Below, piece by piece: positions 1 to 11,700 of a DNA stretch of 64,000 nt. The notes under the pieces were generated by a model. It ran no database searches, had not been told where the DNA came from, and saw only the letters and a list, made by a program, of their open reading frames with translations. Every line of letters begins with the position of its first letter. Position 1 is the stretch's first letter. Origin of the DNA: Mytilus galloprovincialis (Eukaryota; Mollusca; Bivalvia; Mytilida; Mytilidae); the NCBI RefSeq assembly GCF_965363235.1, contig NC_134841.1, forward strand, positions 63,571,078 to 63,635,077. The letters are read 5' to 3'. Both the position numbers and the translations under genes were made by a program.

Positions 1-1544
1 ATAGTCTATGAACAATTATTTCAAACATTACAATACTGACTTACATGATTGGTATTCCAAGAGTTCTCAAAAATGTCCAAATACTTCCTAAAATTAAGAT
101 AAGAATATATTAATAATATTTTTCTTTTTGGACATATACAATATTATAATTGTGGAAGACATTTAACATTTGATCTAGAGATCAGCATCCTTAACAGAGC
201 ATCACGAGTTTGTACCCATGATCTTGAATTTTTAATTGAAATAGATATAAGAAGATGTGGTAAGTAATGCAACTATGTCAAACTTGTAATCTGTCAATTC
301 AAATTTGTTATAATTGCATTCATTTTGTTACCGAAGAAGACAGAATGCAAATCGGGCAATAAGTAAATGGTGCCGATTGCATTCCCAAATTCAAACAAAT
401 TATGAAATACTTCACATCAAATAAATCACACTTATTTTGGTAATTTTATATGACAAAATATATCTACTTTATGATAAAACTTGTATTTATTTGTGATTAA
501 TATTATGTGCCAGGTTAATTTATTGAGCAATTCCTGTAGTTTTTCAGTCAGACGCTACCAAAATCCATTAATCTCGCAAAGTCTTGTGAAATTCATTCCC
601 CATTAGATATACATGTACCTCTAGCATGAATTAAGGAAAAAATTTCAAACGAAGAGCAATTCCTGTTTTTCATCATGACTGTTCCTCATGAAAAACAATG
701 GAAAAAACCTGGAAAACAAGGAGCCTTATACTTTATTATCTACTTACTTTGTGTTACTGATGTTAGTCTGCCCAGTAAAGATACATGGCCTCTATCTCTG
801 GCTTCTCTTGTCTGTAAACAAACATTTTCTGTATGCAGAGTGGCCTTTCTCGTAAAAATCTGGTGATTCACAATATGCAAGTGTGAAGGGGAAAACCAAT
901 GTAAACATTCCTCCGTCGTTGAAATAAACTATACCTTTCTGTACATGTTATACAAATGCTTACCTGAATATCCATGCTTCTTTGTTGATTGTTTACAAAG
1001 GTGACAAAGTCACAATCGGTAAACTTCAGCTTCAAAACACGACCATTAATTAGCTGCCATATTTTCACAACAACACTGGTCGATTTAAATATTTTTTTTG
1101 ACGATTGCATACAATGGGAGGCAACTCTCATTGCACCTAATTTACAACGCCGTGTGCTAGATTTGCCTCCCCTTGTTATTTCATCCGGGGTTTAGTTACC
1201 ATGTGGTTTAAGCAGAGAGCATGTTCCAGCCGCATTTTATTATGTATTTGATTTTTTGGGGGATTATGCGAAAATGATGTGAGAAAATGAAAAAATTGTG
1301 CAAAGAAGACAAGGTTTATGATATTTTTAAGCATTGGTTCAAGAATTGGCATAACAGTCTTTTTCACCAGTCACTCCTTTCATATGACTTGAAATAAAAG
1401 ATATTTTGTGTAAGATATTTTCAGTGATTGTTTTATGACTAATAATGCTGCCAGTTTGGCTTTATTTACAATAACCAATTTAATATGTTCATATGGGTAG
1501 TAAAAATACTTCAACTTAGTACAATTCTCTTTATTATCTTTCAG
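1..1544. other. AT-rich non-coding sequence
   Basis: Apart from the acceptor region of the exon at 1,545, I see only short unsupported frames and no recognisable repeat. Confidence 0.5.
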
Positions 1545-1738
1545 AGTTGAAAAAACACACTTATGACAGTAATGTAATGAGTTATAAAGTATGTCGTGCT
1601 TTACGGCGTATGGGACATTGTAATAAAATGTTTGTCAAGGTCAAATGTTGCAAAACCTGCGAAGAAAGAAAATGGAGAGGAAATCGTCCAAAGGGTGACT
1701 TTTATTTGTCCATCATAAAAAGGCAACGTAACGGTTAG
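1545..1738 (+). CDS. Terminal exon of a Cys-rich secreted protein (PLAC/ShKT-like C-terminus)
   Basis: A textbook acceptor (pyrimidine tract then CTTTCAG) opens an exon read as two bases, then LKKHTYDSNVMSYKVCRALR. The sequence continues RMGHCNKMFVKVKCCKTCEE and ends with a basic tail (KRQRNG) at TAG. The cysteine pattern C-x8-C-x8-CC-x2-C, with a final CCKTC, is that of the PLAC module closing ADAMTS and papilin proteins, or a short ShKT module. It is probably the last exon of a gene running in from the left edge, but no upstream exon was found in 1-1,544. A possible poly(A) signal (AATAAA) lies at 2,052-2,057. The parent protein cannot be named from this exon alone. Confidence 0.6.
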
Positions 1739-2203
1739 GGGATTGTATTGGTTTTTTATAGTGATATATCATGAACTGTGAGGAAAGCTTTTGCAATTGC
1801 AGAGAGTAAATTATAGAAATGTTTGCTTAATAATGTAAGCCATTTATACTCTTTTAACGAAGAAGGCTTGTTTACTGCAAGTTCATTGTAGGGCAAATTA
1901 TTTGTCAAGTTGTATTTTTCTTTTTTAAAAGGTGTAAAATTGTCATGGTAATATTGCTTGTTTAAAAGGAAAATTATCATGGAATATGTTGGATACATTG
2001 GGCATTATTATGATGTTGTTGCACCGCCAGTATAAAAACAAGTTATATTTAAATAAATAAATGAAGTGCAGATTATTCCATGTTCTAAATCTGACAAATA
2101 TTTGTATTTTAAAATGAAAGCGGTCATGTCTTTTAAATCACAATCTCTCTAAGAATAGAATAATAATTGTATTATAACCATCAAATGACTAAGGCAATTT
2201 CAG

Positions 2204-2467
2204 CTGGCTTTAAATTCTTTAATAACATTAATACACTGCTGATATTTGAAGCCAGGAATTCTGAGAAAGTGTGTGTTTTGACAAAACAATTTTCGTTTGG
2301 GGATAGCATTATTCAACTTAATTTCAACATAATATGGTTTTTGTCTTATATGTCCCATGTAAAAGGTACCACTTGTAGAGCAAGAACTGGTCAACTCTTC
2401 AACAACATTTTTGCCCATTTTTTGGAAAGTTTTATCTTGCTTCATCAGAGGTTTTTTAGTGGACTTT
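2204..2467 (+). CDS. Unresolved exon candidate (coding strand uncertain)
   Basis: On the plus strand a CAATTTCAG acceptor and a strong GTAAGTAC donor bracket 264 nt that stay open. On the minus strand the same interval, with its stop at 2,200, reads as a more protein-like 96-codon frame (KMGKNVVEELTSSCSTSGTF, then YMGHIRQKPYYVEIKLNN). I recognise neither translation. Only one strand, or neither, can be right. Confidence 0.25.
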
Positions 2468-3433
2468 GTAAGTACTTTGGTCATGATCATGTTTGTTATT
2501 CATTGACATTGTTAATTGTCCCATTTTTTGTTTGTTTTTGTGACATTAAAGGTATAATAAATTAATTATGACTTTTGCACCTCTTTAACAGGGATCCGTA
2601 GAGCTTCAGTATATGAAGTAATACATGGTTTATAGCTTGTAATGAGATTTTCGTGTAGAGTTGCAGGTTTAGATTTTTTATTTCCAAATCTAGGCAACTT
2701 ACAAGTGATCATTTGGGATATCCCATCTCAAATGGGTATTTATATCCAGAAATTAAAAAGAATTGAAGACCAAAAGGTAAGGTTTGCATGAAACCTGGAT
2801 TTTTTTCTTAGTGATATTATACCAATATGATACATCATTTTGTTCAGGGAGGAGTACCCAATCATTTAATGAAAAAAAATCGAACATCGCCCGTCCCGTT
2901 TTTTCAGGTGAAAAGCTAAAAATTCCGATTTTTGACGATTTTTAGGGAAAATTGTATTCGAATTCTTCTGAAATAATAATGTATGCGAGTGACTTTAAAA
3001 AAATAAAAATAAATAAAACATGTATAAATAATTGTGGTCCATTCATTAATAATAAATTCTAATTAAAAGTATCATAAAAAAAATTCCTAAAAACTAGATT
3101 TTTTAATTTTTGGGTTAAAAAAAACCCCGTTGCCATGGCAACAAAAAGCCAAAAGTATCCCTTTTCCGGGTCCACCGTTTTTGTAAAAAAAACTGTGAAT
3201 TTAAGGAATTAACTATTTGCATTATAATGAGCTAATAAAATTGATATGTCCCTTGAACTCGTTTTTACGGAAATGGCCGTTATATGTGTTCATCTTGTCA
3301 TTTCTGTAAAACACAAAAAAAAAAATTTTGTTGATCTGCATGCAAAGAAGAAAGTCATCTTTAATAGCATCTTTTAACAAAGAAATATTTTGTCTTGTAA
3401 CACTTTGGGATATAATAAATGAGAGAAAACTTA

Positions 3434-3665
3434 GGGGTGACATCAAAAGATCAATGTAGGATAAAAAAACTTAATTCAAATAGTTTGGGGGTGGGGGGAT
3501 AAAAGTTGCTGCAAGTTTTGTTAATTTGACATCGATTTTATATATATCCATATCGGTTAATCAATTTTCCCAAATTAAGATACTAGGGGGAGGGGAGGGT
3601 CAGTGAACAAACTATGTGAATTAAGTTTTTTTTTTATCATACATTAAACTTTTGATGTCGTCCCT
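3434..3665. mobile_element. MITE, GGGACGACATC family, copy 1
   Basis: About 230 bp with terminal inverted repeats. The left end reads GGGGTGACATCAAAAGATCA and the right end is the complement of GGGACGACATCAAAAGTTTA. Both ends sit next to TA. A second copy with the same ends is at 38,089-38,313. The interior is G-rich on one side and ends in AAACTTAATTC next to the inverted repeats. Confidence 0.8.
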
Positions 3666-3784
3666 TAACTTTTATGCCCACAACTATCAGTCGGAAGGGG
3701 AGGTGTTTAACTTTGGTCATACTTGTGTATTTAAAATACATGTACAAGACTCTGATTTTGAAGGAAACACTTATATTCTTTCAG

Positions 3785-3963
3785 TGCTTCAAACTGTAAT
3801 ATTTTAAATCCTAGAAAAGCATTCAAATTGCCATTAAAAGTAATGAAAATTGCTTCATTGCCCCATGTTTGGTTAATTGTTTGTATGCAGCAATTGGATG
3901 AAAAGACATCAGTTTTACCTATAGTAAAGTCATTTACAGCAGCCGTGTTTATTCCATTCATTT
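3785..3963 (+). CDS. Possible terminal exon, unknown product
   Basis: A good acceptor (TATTCTTTCAG) is followed by one base and a 59-codon frame, SNCNILNPRKAFKLPLKV through DEKTSVLPIVKSFTAAVF, ending at TAA. The composition is protein-like, but no homologue comes to mind and no matching upstream exon was found; the phase does not join the 2,204-2,467 candidate. Confidence 0.25.
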
Positions 3964-4269
3964 AAATCTAGACATCAACAAATGTTATTCAAATATGATC
4001 AAATATTTATGACTAAGCAGGGAAAGAAAGCCCTGCAGGAGAAAGGTAGATTACTGGTACGATTTGTCCAATTGTTACACATGATGTTCAGATTTGGGGT
4101 CTTTGACCAAACAAACAAACTACATGCTCCTATACATGATGAAAGACGGAACAGACGATGGCAAATGCAGTTTTACTGTCCACACGTAGGGGAGACCGTC
4201 AGTAAAACGGAAATTTGCGACCGTCAAATCAAAATTGATTGTGGCTACTCTTCAACCACAGTTATGTAA

Positions 4270-5440
4270 TTCCGATTATAATGCATTACAAAAAGAAATA
4301 ATACGTTAGAGCTTGGAATAAATGGGTAATGTGTCCATGGGACACTGATGATGCCCGCTCTTACATAAACATGAAACATTATAAAGCATTACGTATACAT
4401 TTTATAACATTTGGTAAAAGCAAAGTTGGAGAACAGAAACGAAAAATTCAGAAAACGACCTCATAAAAATACTCCGAGCGTCGTCACTACTTTATTATGA
4501 TCTCTATATATACGGAGAAAGACTAAAAACTAACAATTTCCCGGATTTTATAGTGAGTCTGTACGTGTATAGAGACACATATTACTATCCTTGTTTTTAG
4601 ATAAAATGATTCAAAATTGACTGATATGCATAGAAGTTTGTTTGATTAGAGGTTGTAAAATATCCAGTGGCAAATACTTCAGGCATGTTCAGGACGACAC
4701 AATACAATAGTTGTGTCTTAATGCATCCATAAAAAATACTATTAGAACACCCCGTCAGTTGTAAAAGTGATTGATAAAATAAAATATATTTCGAATGATG
4801 TAAACGTGTGGGTTGTGTGCGTATTTGCGGACAAACCTAGCAAACTATACATTTGAAAAGACCAAGTTCAACATTCTGTCATTCGTAAAAAATATGCAAT
4901 AAAAATATCTGAGAATATATATTATGCATCCTCTATAAGTAAAACACATGGCGCATTATGTAAATTTTTAAACTAAATTGACTAAAAGTGTCACAAAAAT
5001 GTGCCGTTTTTCATTCAATCCTGCGTTTCTATAATTTGTATTTATACTGTATAAAAAATCGGAAACGGCGTGCATCAGACTTACAAAAACAATAAAAGAG
5101 AAAGCTCAACAGTCAGTGAAAAAGTAACCGGGGTTCTTGAAGCAGAATAAACAACACTTCTATCTTGTGAAAGGACAAGACGGGGACAAGCCATAAAAAC
5201 ACAAGATATTAGACCGATTTCTATTGAAATACCTTCCTATACATTATTTTTTTTTTTTTTAGGTTTAATTATCTTTTATGGCGGGAGAAAAGAGATAGGG
5301 GAAGGGAGAATGGAGAAAGGTATCCCTTGTCCGACCCCTTAATCATAAATCTAGAACTGTAAAAGTGACGACATCAAAATTCAAATCTATTCTGTGTTTT
5401 GTGGCAAAAAGCATTGTGCATAAGTTTTATATCAGTTGGT
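4270..5440. other. Intergenic sequence with retroposon-like debris
   Basis: No gene seen. Around 5,095-5,180 is a fragment (AGAAAGCTCAACAG, GGACAAGACGGGGACAAG) that looks like dispersed repeat, and around 5,250 a poly-T run. Confidence 0.4.
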
Positions 5441-5449
5441 TGAGGAAAA

Positions 5450-5576
5450 CTAAAGTTAGAGAATGGAAACCAATTTTGTAAAAACGGACGTACACTATGA
5501 TACGTACATTCGAATCGACGTACAAACAGACAAGGATATAACTCAATGCCCCCTTTGCTACTGCGGGGGCATAAAA
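5450..5576 (+). repeat. Tail of a tandem-core element (GGGGGCATAAAA end)
   Basis: Contains ACGGACGTAC, ACGTACATTCG and GACGTACAAACAGAC steps, then ends TGCGGGGGCATAAAAA. This is the same tail type as at 16,840-16,930, 22,735-22,810 and 39,130-39,235. The core repeats are missing here. Confidence 0.55.
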
Positions 5577-5589
5577 ATGATAAACATTT

Positions 5590-5880
5590 ATGAAATAAAA
5601 TAAAATTCCGCGAAACTTCATGAATGGTTTTTGCACAAAGACGTTATGACTAAACATGCTAAACGTGACGTCATATAAATGAAAACTAACAAACTGGAGG
5701 TCATAACGTTAATTGTACGATTCAAATTTTGATAAATTACATCAAAACGGCGATTTTGAGGTAGGTGTTGTTTTATTTTCAATAATATTGTAGTTATCGG
5801 ACATTGGTTAATCCAAGCAATTCAAAATTGCGGGTCCCTCCTTTTTTCAATTATTTGAATTCGGGTTATCTCCTTGTGTA
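5590..5880 (+). repeat. Element segment shared with 30.5-30.7 kb
   Basis: Shares AAATTCCGCGAAA, GAGGTAGGTGTTG and a later GCGG-CTCC block, in the same order, with the interior of the hairpin element at 30,208-31,135. Confidence 0.6.
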
Positions 5881-6221
5881 CGCAAACCTTACCTTAAATG
5901 TGTCTAATTATTTGTTATAAATGACTGTAACGAACAACAGAAACAGGCCAGCTTAATATGATATATTTCCAGACAGTCAATGCTTGAATTTATATGAATT
6001 GTAAGAGATTTTTATAATGTTCCTGAAAGACATGATACCGGTAAAACGTTTTTCTTATGAGATGCCCTGAATTTAAAACCCAAATTTTGTTCTCATGCAA
6101 ATTTTAACAAATTAAAATATTTCCGAAATGTCTCACATATAATGTGTCTTTTGAACTTGAAACCAAAAATGTCAGTTTTAAAGATAGTGTGGATATCATA
6201 TTCTAATCCTATTGGAAATAC

Positions 6222-6725
6222 AACATTCTAATATGACGTCCTTATTACGCTTTGTAAACAAAGCCGTGTTCTAATGAGCACAAAATATGTTTGACACATG
6301 CGCACGAAATTACTGTTTATATTAACGTTATTTCCATCGTTATCCTTTAAAATATATACATTTAAGCAGCTAACATAAACTTTTATTATATTTTTTTATG
6401 AAACAACATATATTTACCCTGCTTGTAGTTTTTAAACTTATCAAATTTGCAATGCAATGCACAGACTCCTCGAGGAGGAAACGGGAACAGCCAAACATTT
6501 TTACGGTAATTTCGTACGCTTCGACCTATAAAAATACTGTATTTGTCCTATTAGAATCGAAATAATTCCTCCATGTCATGCTCTATGCTCATTTTAACAT
6601 GGGTAGGCATTATATTTGACCACATTTTACACCTCGCTAACGCTCAGTGTAAAATATCGACAAATATAATGCCTACCCATGTTAAAATGAGCATAGAGCA
6701 TGACATGAAGGAATTATTTCTTAAG
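6222..6725 (+). mobile_element. Hairpin element, copy 1
   Basis: Begins ATTCTAATATGACGT and carries GCTTTGTAAACAA. Near its right end is TATTAGAATCGAAATAATT, followed by a 160-bp hairpin and then TTAAG. The same framework is found at 30,208-31,135. No protein is encoded; the apparent 85-codon frame simply runs through the hairpin. Confidence 0.7.
6560..6719. repeat. Long hairpin, 73-bp arms, loop CTCGCTAACGCTCA
   Basis: Left arm 6,560-6,632, loop 6,633-6,646, right arm 6,647-6,719. The arms differ at about four positions. Each arm begins AAATAATTCC on the outside. Arm content (GTCATGCTCTATGCTCATTT) is unrelated to the hairpin at 31 kb, although loop and flanks are the same. Confidence 0.95.
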
Positions 6726-6899
6726 TATTTTGAATCATACACCAGTATGCATTTTTTTAGAAAGCATCTCATGTATTTCAAAAATTCATTGGTTGCATCA
6801 TTCCTATTTATAATCCTATATTTGTCATAATATATTTACATGTTTTTTTGTACATTTATACCTCGTGTCAACATACTCGACTCATTATTTTATACAAGC

Positions 6900-7860
6900 T
6901 TTTAAGTCAGTGATATGTATCATGTTGTATGCTTCCAAGTGTTCCGTCTTATAAGAAATGAAATAAAAATTTTAATTGAAAGAATTTGTTGCTTTGTTGC
7001 TTTTTACATACTTATACTTCTGATCAATGAAGCAAAAAAATGAGGCCAAGGTCAGATTTACCCTGCTAGACAACATGTGCACCATACAATCCTTCCACAC
7101 ACCAATATATTTGACCTACCAGTATTGCTATTACATGTAGTATTGACAAAAAAGACATAACCATGAAAATTCAACATTGAACAATGAACTATGAAAATGA
7201 GGTCAGGGTCAGATATGCTTCCAAGTGTTCCGTCTTCTAAAAAATTAAATAAAACTTTTAAATGGTTGAATTTGTTGCATTCCTGCGTTTTACATACTTA
7301 TACCTTAATTGTCAAAAGAGAAACTTAGATAATACCCATATAACTTACTAATCATAGCATTTACTATGCAGAAGCATTATAATTTATTTTGCATTTGTGC
7401 ATGCTTCAAAACTTGCAATAAAGGTGTACTGTAATTGATCAATGAAGTATAAAAATGAGGCCAAGGTCATCCTTCCACACACCAATATAATTGACCTTTT
7501 GCTTATAATATTGAAAAAAAAGACATAACCATGAAAAGTCAACATTGAACAATGAACTATGAAAATGCGGTCAAGTCCAGATAAACCCTGGCAGACATCA
7601 TTCTTCACAACAAATAGAGTTGACCTATTGCTCATGGAATCGGATAAACTGACAAAACCAAAAAAACTTAACATTGACCAATGATCTGTGAAAATGAGTT
7701 CAAGTTTTGAAAAAACCTGCTAGAAAGAGATGTATATCATTCCATACATCAAATATAGTTACCTTATGCTTATAGTATCTGAGGATAGACAAATCCACAA
7801 AAACTTAACATTGACCAACGAATCTTAGGCCGACCAGTCTTACTCCTTAATGCCACATGT
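6900..7860 (+). repeat. Tandem array of the GAGGTCAAGGTCAG family
   Basis: Repeated units carry ATGAAAATGAGGTCA, CAAGGTCAGAT, CCTTCCACACACCAATAT and TTGACCT. They recur about every 115-260 bp at 7,021, 7,182, 7,437, 7,552 and 7,683. A block starting GCTTCCAAGTGTTCCGTCTT occurs twice (6,930 and 7,216). Related fragments are at 53,760, 55,310 and 57,930. Confidence 0.75.
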
Positions 7861-8433
7861 TTATTTGAGATGCAGCAAATACCAATTTTGAAGGTGCAGA
7901 ACCAAACAAATCTCTATTGAAACTAAATGTTCCGATGCTTATACAACTGTTAAACAATATAACTGTTTTATAAAAGTGGTTTCCATTAAACTGACCTTAT
8001 CACAAACTTTGAAATATAGACTATGCTAATTTTAAAGTCAATGAACAATGAGTGAAGAAATGGGCCACAAAATCTCAACTGAAATGACAAGTGTCAATGC
8101 CTATTTAACTGCATTTCATATATGATTGACTTGCAATTAGTGGCCTATCTTATACTGACCTAATTTGTAAACTATGCATTATTGAGGGGGAAAGACTTAA
8201 AAATCTCCAAGGAAATTAGATGTGTCAATGCTAAAACAACTGCTTACCAAATATCATACCATTAGTGGTTCCCCTTAAAATGGACCTTAATAATTACAAT
8301 CTGTAATAAACTGCTGAATCTGCCAGAAACAGCACGCCTATATCTCACCTTTGCCACTTGGTAAAGGAGACAAAATAAAATTACTTATTTTAACAAACAT
8401 TGGAAGAAAAAAAAAGAGAATTATCTTGAGCAT
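7861..8433. other. Spacer downstream of NBAS
   Basis: No gene recognised. It contains degraded pieces of the preceding repeat and the NBAS downstream element. Confidence 0.4.
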
Positions 8434-8439
8434 TTTATT
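8434..8439 (-). terminator. NBAS polyadenylation signal
   Basis: AATAAA on the minus strand, 21 nt downstream of the NBAS stop, followed by a U-rich tract around 8,405-8,420. Together they would give a 3' UTR of only about 40-60 nt. Confidence 0.6.
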
Positions 8440-8460
8440 GATAATAAACTTAATACAACA

Positions 8461-8748
8461 TTAATGTTTGAGCCATTTCCCTACAGCTCCCAAAGCAGAA
8501 CCAAAAGTCTGAAGCATTGAATGTGCTGATCTAGACTGCAACATTAAAGAACCAGCCTCTGCTTTGAACCCATTGTCATTAAGCTGATTGGCTACTGTTT
8601 TCAATAACATATAGTCATGTGATTGTTCCCCCACATTCTGATTGGCTAACAGATAACCAATCACAGGTTTGTAATAAACTGTATTAACAATTTGTGGCAG
8701 AAGACTTCTCTTTAACAGGAGATCAAACAACTCTTCATCATCTTTTGC
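8461..8748 (-). CDS. NBAS: NBAS exon w51, terminal exon with stop
   Basis: 96 codons including TAA at 8,461-8,463. AKDDEELFDLLLKRSLLPQI, then YYKPVIGYLLANQNVGEQ, AEAGSLML and a C-terminus LGAVGKWLKH. The AEAGSL motif and a hydrophobic end are typical of NBAS. Confidence 0.95.
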   Translation of the reverse strand, partial: AKDDEELFDLLLKRSLLPQIVNTVYYKPVIGYLLANQNVGEQSHDYMLLKTVANQLNDNGFKAEAGSLMLQSRSAHSMLQTFGSALGAVGKWLKH

Positions 8749-11700
8749 CTAAAATTAAACATAGATATTAAAATAAATACACATATGAATTTAACCAAAT
8801 AAAATGCTAATTGTGTATACTTCTTCCTCTATCTGTATGGCTATCTACATTGTTTGGCATTATTAATGGGTGCTTTCTATGGTGCAAACAATAAAGTGAC
8901 TAAAAAATGGTTTTTAATTTTTAACCTCTATTTACATCGAATGCTGCTTCATGTACTCAATAGTTTTTTCTGAGCATCCTTTTTAAAAAGTTGATAACAT
9001 ACAGACAGAGGAATATGGCTCAAAATTACTATGCAAGTTTGACATCTTTGCATGTTAACAATACCCTTTTATAAGGGAATAACAATGAGACCACAGGAAA
9101 TATCTATTTTGATAAGCTTATTATTGCTGTTCTGGTTGTCTCCCTTATAAAAAGTTATAAAATCAGGGACCAACAAAATTATTTGTGGTGATTGTCACAA
9201 ATTCCTGTTTTAAGACTATATTCATGGTTATAATCCTTTAACAGGAGTCAAAATTGTGTATTGAAAAGGTAAATTGTTTAACGTTCCAAGGCATGAATAT
9301 TCTCTTCGAAATAAAATTAGATTTAAATCATCCAAAAATAAATACACTTTACCTCATCAAGAGCTGCCAGTTCTGTGACAACAGCCGACAACATGTCTTT
9401 ATGTGTGGATAACAATACAAACTTCACTCCTTCTATTGTGTACTTCTTCTCTATCATCTTGTTATACACATGTCTTCCACACTGAAAAAAGGATAAAAAC
9501 ATGTATAAATGTTTCATTTTATGGAAGCTAAAAGTCACTTGATTATATTATCTTTTGGAAAATCCTGTACTTTTTACAACACTTAAATCTTTTCCATTTC
9601 TTTTGGTAACTCCAAACCTCAACTATCATTGTATTGTATAAAAAGATCTGGTGCTTAAACATAATAAAAGACACTTGCTATTTATGCATCACCCACCAGA
9701 TTAGGTATAAAACTTGGTTAAAGATGATAGCTATTAAGCAACATAGGTTTGCATGTTCTGTCTCTTTGATAAAGGGAGGTAAGACTGACCATTAAACTAA
9801 AAAGATTTAATATGATACAGCACTGTATGGCCTTCAACAATAAGCCTTCCTCATAATAATAGCTATAAAAGTTACTGGCATGACAAAATACTGAGGAATT
9901 TTAAATTAGATTAAATCAAAACAGATTTTTATAGATTTTTTACAGCATGATAGTCTTTAAGAATAATACTTTTATTCTACTAAAATAAAACACTAACCTT
10001 TATATCCAGTTTAACACTATCACAAATAGTTGTGAACTTTGTTACCACCAATGATACAGTCTTAGAATCTGAGGTGTTTATCATAGCACAAAATATGTTT
10101 ACCCAAACATTTTGTTCATGGTCACTGAAATAGATATAAATACGTCATCTTTTAGGTAACCTAATTTCTTACAACAATAGTGATGCAATGATGATAAAAC
10201 ACCCAATCGGATTCGTCAATTTTTATACACACTGGAGGTAATTTGCATGGATTTCAATGGTAAGATGAATCGTAAATGTAAACGCACAACTGCTGTTAAT
10301 TCAGAGTGCATAGCTTGTTTATTATTGCGTTTATTGAAAAAAGGAAAAAATTGAGGAAAATATTGTCACTTTTATGATTTAATGAAATGTTACATACAAA
10401 TAATGCAAGTTTTATATTTGTGACACCTATACCATCACAGTTTTGCAATAACGAAAATATTTAGGAGATATAACGCATCGCCAGTAAACGGGTATTTGCG
10501 ACCATCAAATCCCCAATTGATGCCGTCGGAGCTTAAAATACAATATTGTTATCTCCATTCCAATGAAACTGACAGAAAACAACGTTAAAACATGTATTTA
10601 ATATCTGTCATATGCCGTCTGCGCTTGCGCGTACGTCCCATAGCATCAATTGTTATTTGATGCCATGTAAATAAGTGACGTTATCCAATCAAAATGAACA
10701 TTACAAACGTTGTTGCATTAGAATTCTTCATTGACAGTAAATAAATGGTTGTATATTTGGTTGTTTAAAAAAGGCGGAGGAGAACCTAGATGTTTTGGAT
10801 AGTTTAATAATCTCCATAAAAAACCTTCTTATAGACTAAAATAACATATTTATTTTGCCTATTGTTTACAGTTTGTTGTCACAGCAAGAGTGTTACGAGA
10901 AACATTGTCAAGAATACTGTAAACCAACTTATTTTCGTGGATACTTAATTTCGCGTTTTACCCTTCCTAGACCACTTTGCAGCTATTTAATTTCACGATT
11001 TACTGAAGTTCAATAAGAAATGATCCAAGTATTACACATTCGCGACGATTTATTCGTGTTATTTTACTACTCGCGAAAGTCGCAAAAATAAAAGGCTCGC
11101 GAAAATAAGTTGGTTTACAGTACTTGTTTCCCATACAGGAAGGTGTGAATGTATAACAGGTCTCTTGCACATAAAGAGATTACATAACAGGTCTCTTGCA
11201 CATAAAGAGATTACATAACAGGTCTCTTGCACATAAAGAGATTACATAACAGGTCTCTTGCACATAAAGAGATTACATAAGATTTAGCATTTACTTTGCT
11301 ATAGTAGCATTACATTGTACCCATTTAATTCCACTCACCTGCTACTTGCAGCTTTTAGCGGAGGCCATAGTTGTAGTAAGTCACATATAGAATTAAAATG
11401 ATTGTAATTAGAACTCTTGGACAATAATTGTAAAAACAGCTGATGTCTTGCCTTGTCTGTATTGATATCACCTTCTTTAAGCTGCAAAATCAAAATAAAT
11501 AAGTCTTTAACATGTGTTTTTTTTCTCTTCATAATATAGATTCTGATATTATCAACAGGATCGTTCATTTAAAAAAAAAAATACCAACTAACTGATCAGT
11601 AAGTAGCAAGGTATCCCAAGGTAAAACAATAAATGGGATTAATCTACTGATAAGCGTTTTCTTTTAGAATGATAGATGAATCGTTATAATGAATTGATTC

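Noticed and set aside
2200-2490. 96-codon minus-strand frame as a complete gene
   Set aside because: No clear acceptor, start context or poly(A) signal. Kept only as part of an unresolved exon candidate.
3982-4269. 95-codon plus-strand frame starting MLFKYDQIF
   Set aside because: No recognisable family and no convincing acceptor or upstream exon; composition alone is not enough.
6573-6830. 85-codon plus-strand frame
   Set aside because: It reads straight through the long hairpin; its first and last parts are inverse copies.
11153-11276. CRISPR-like array
   Set aside because: Units are contiguous without spacers, and the context is an intron of an animal gene.
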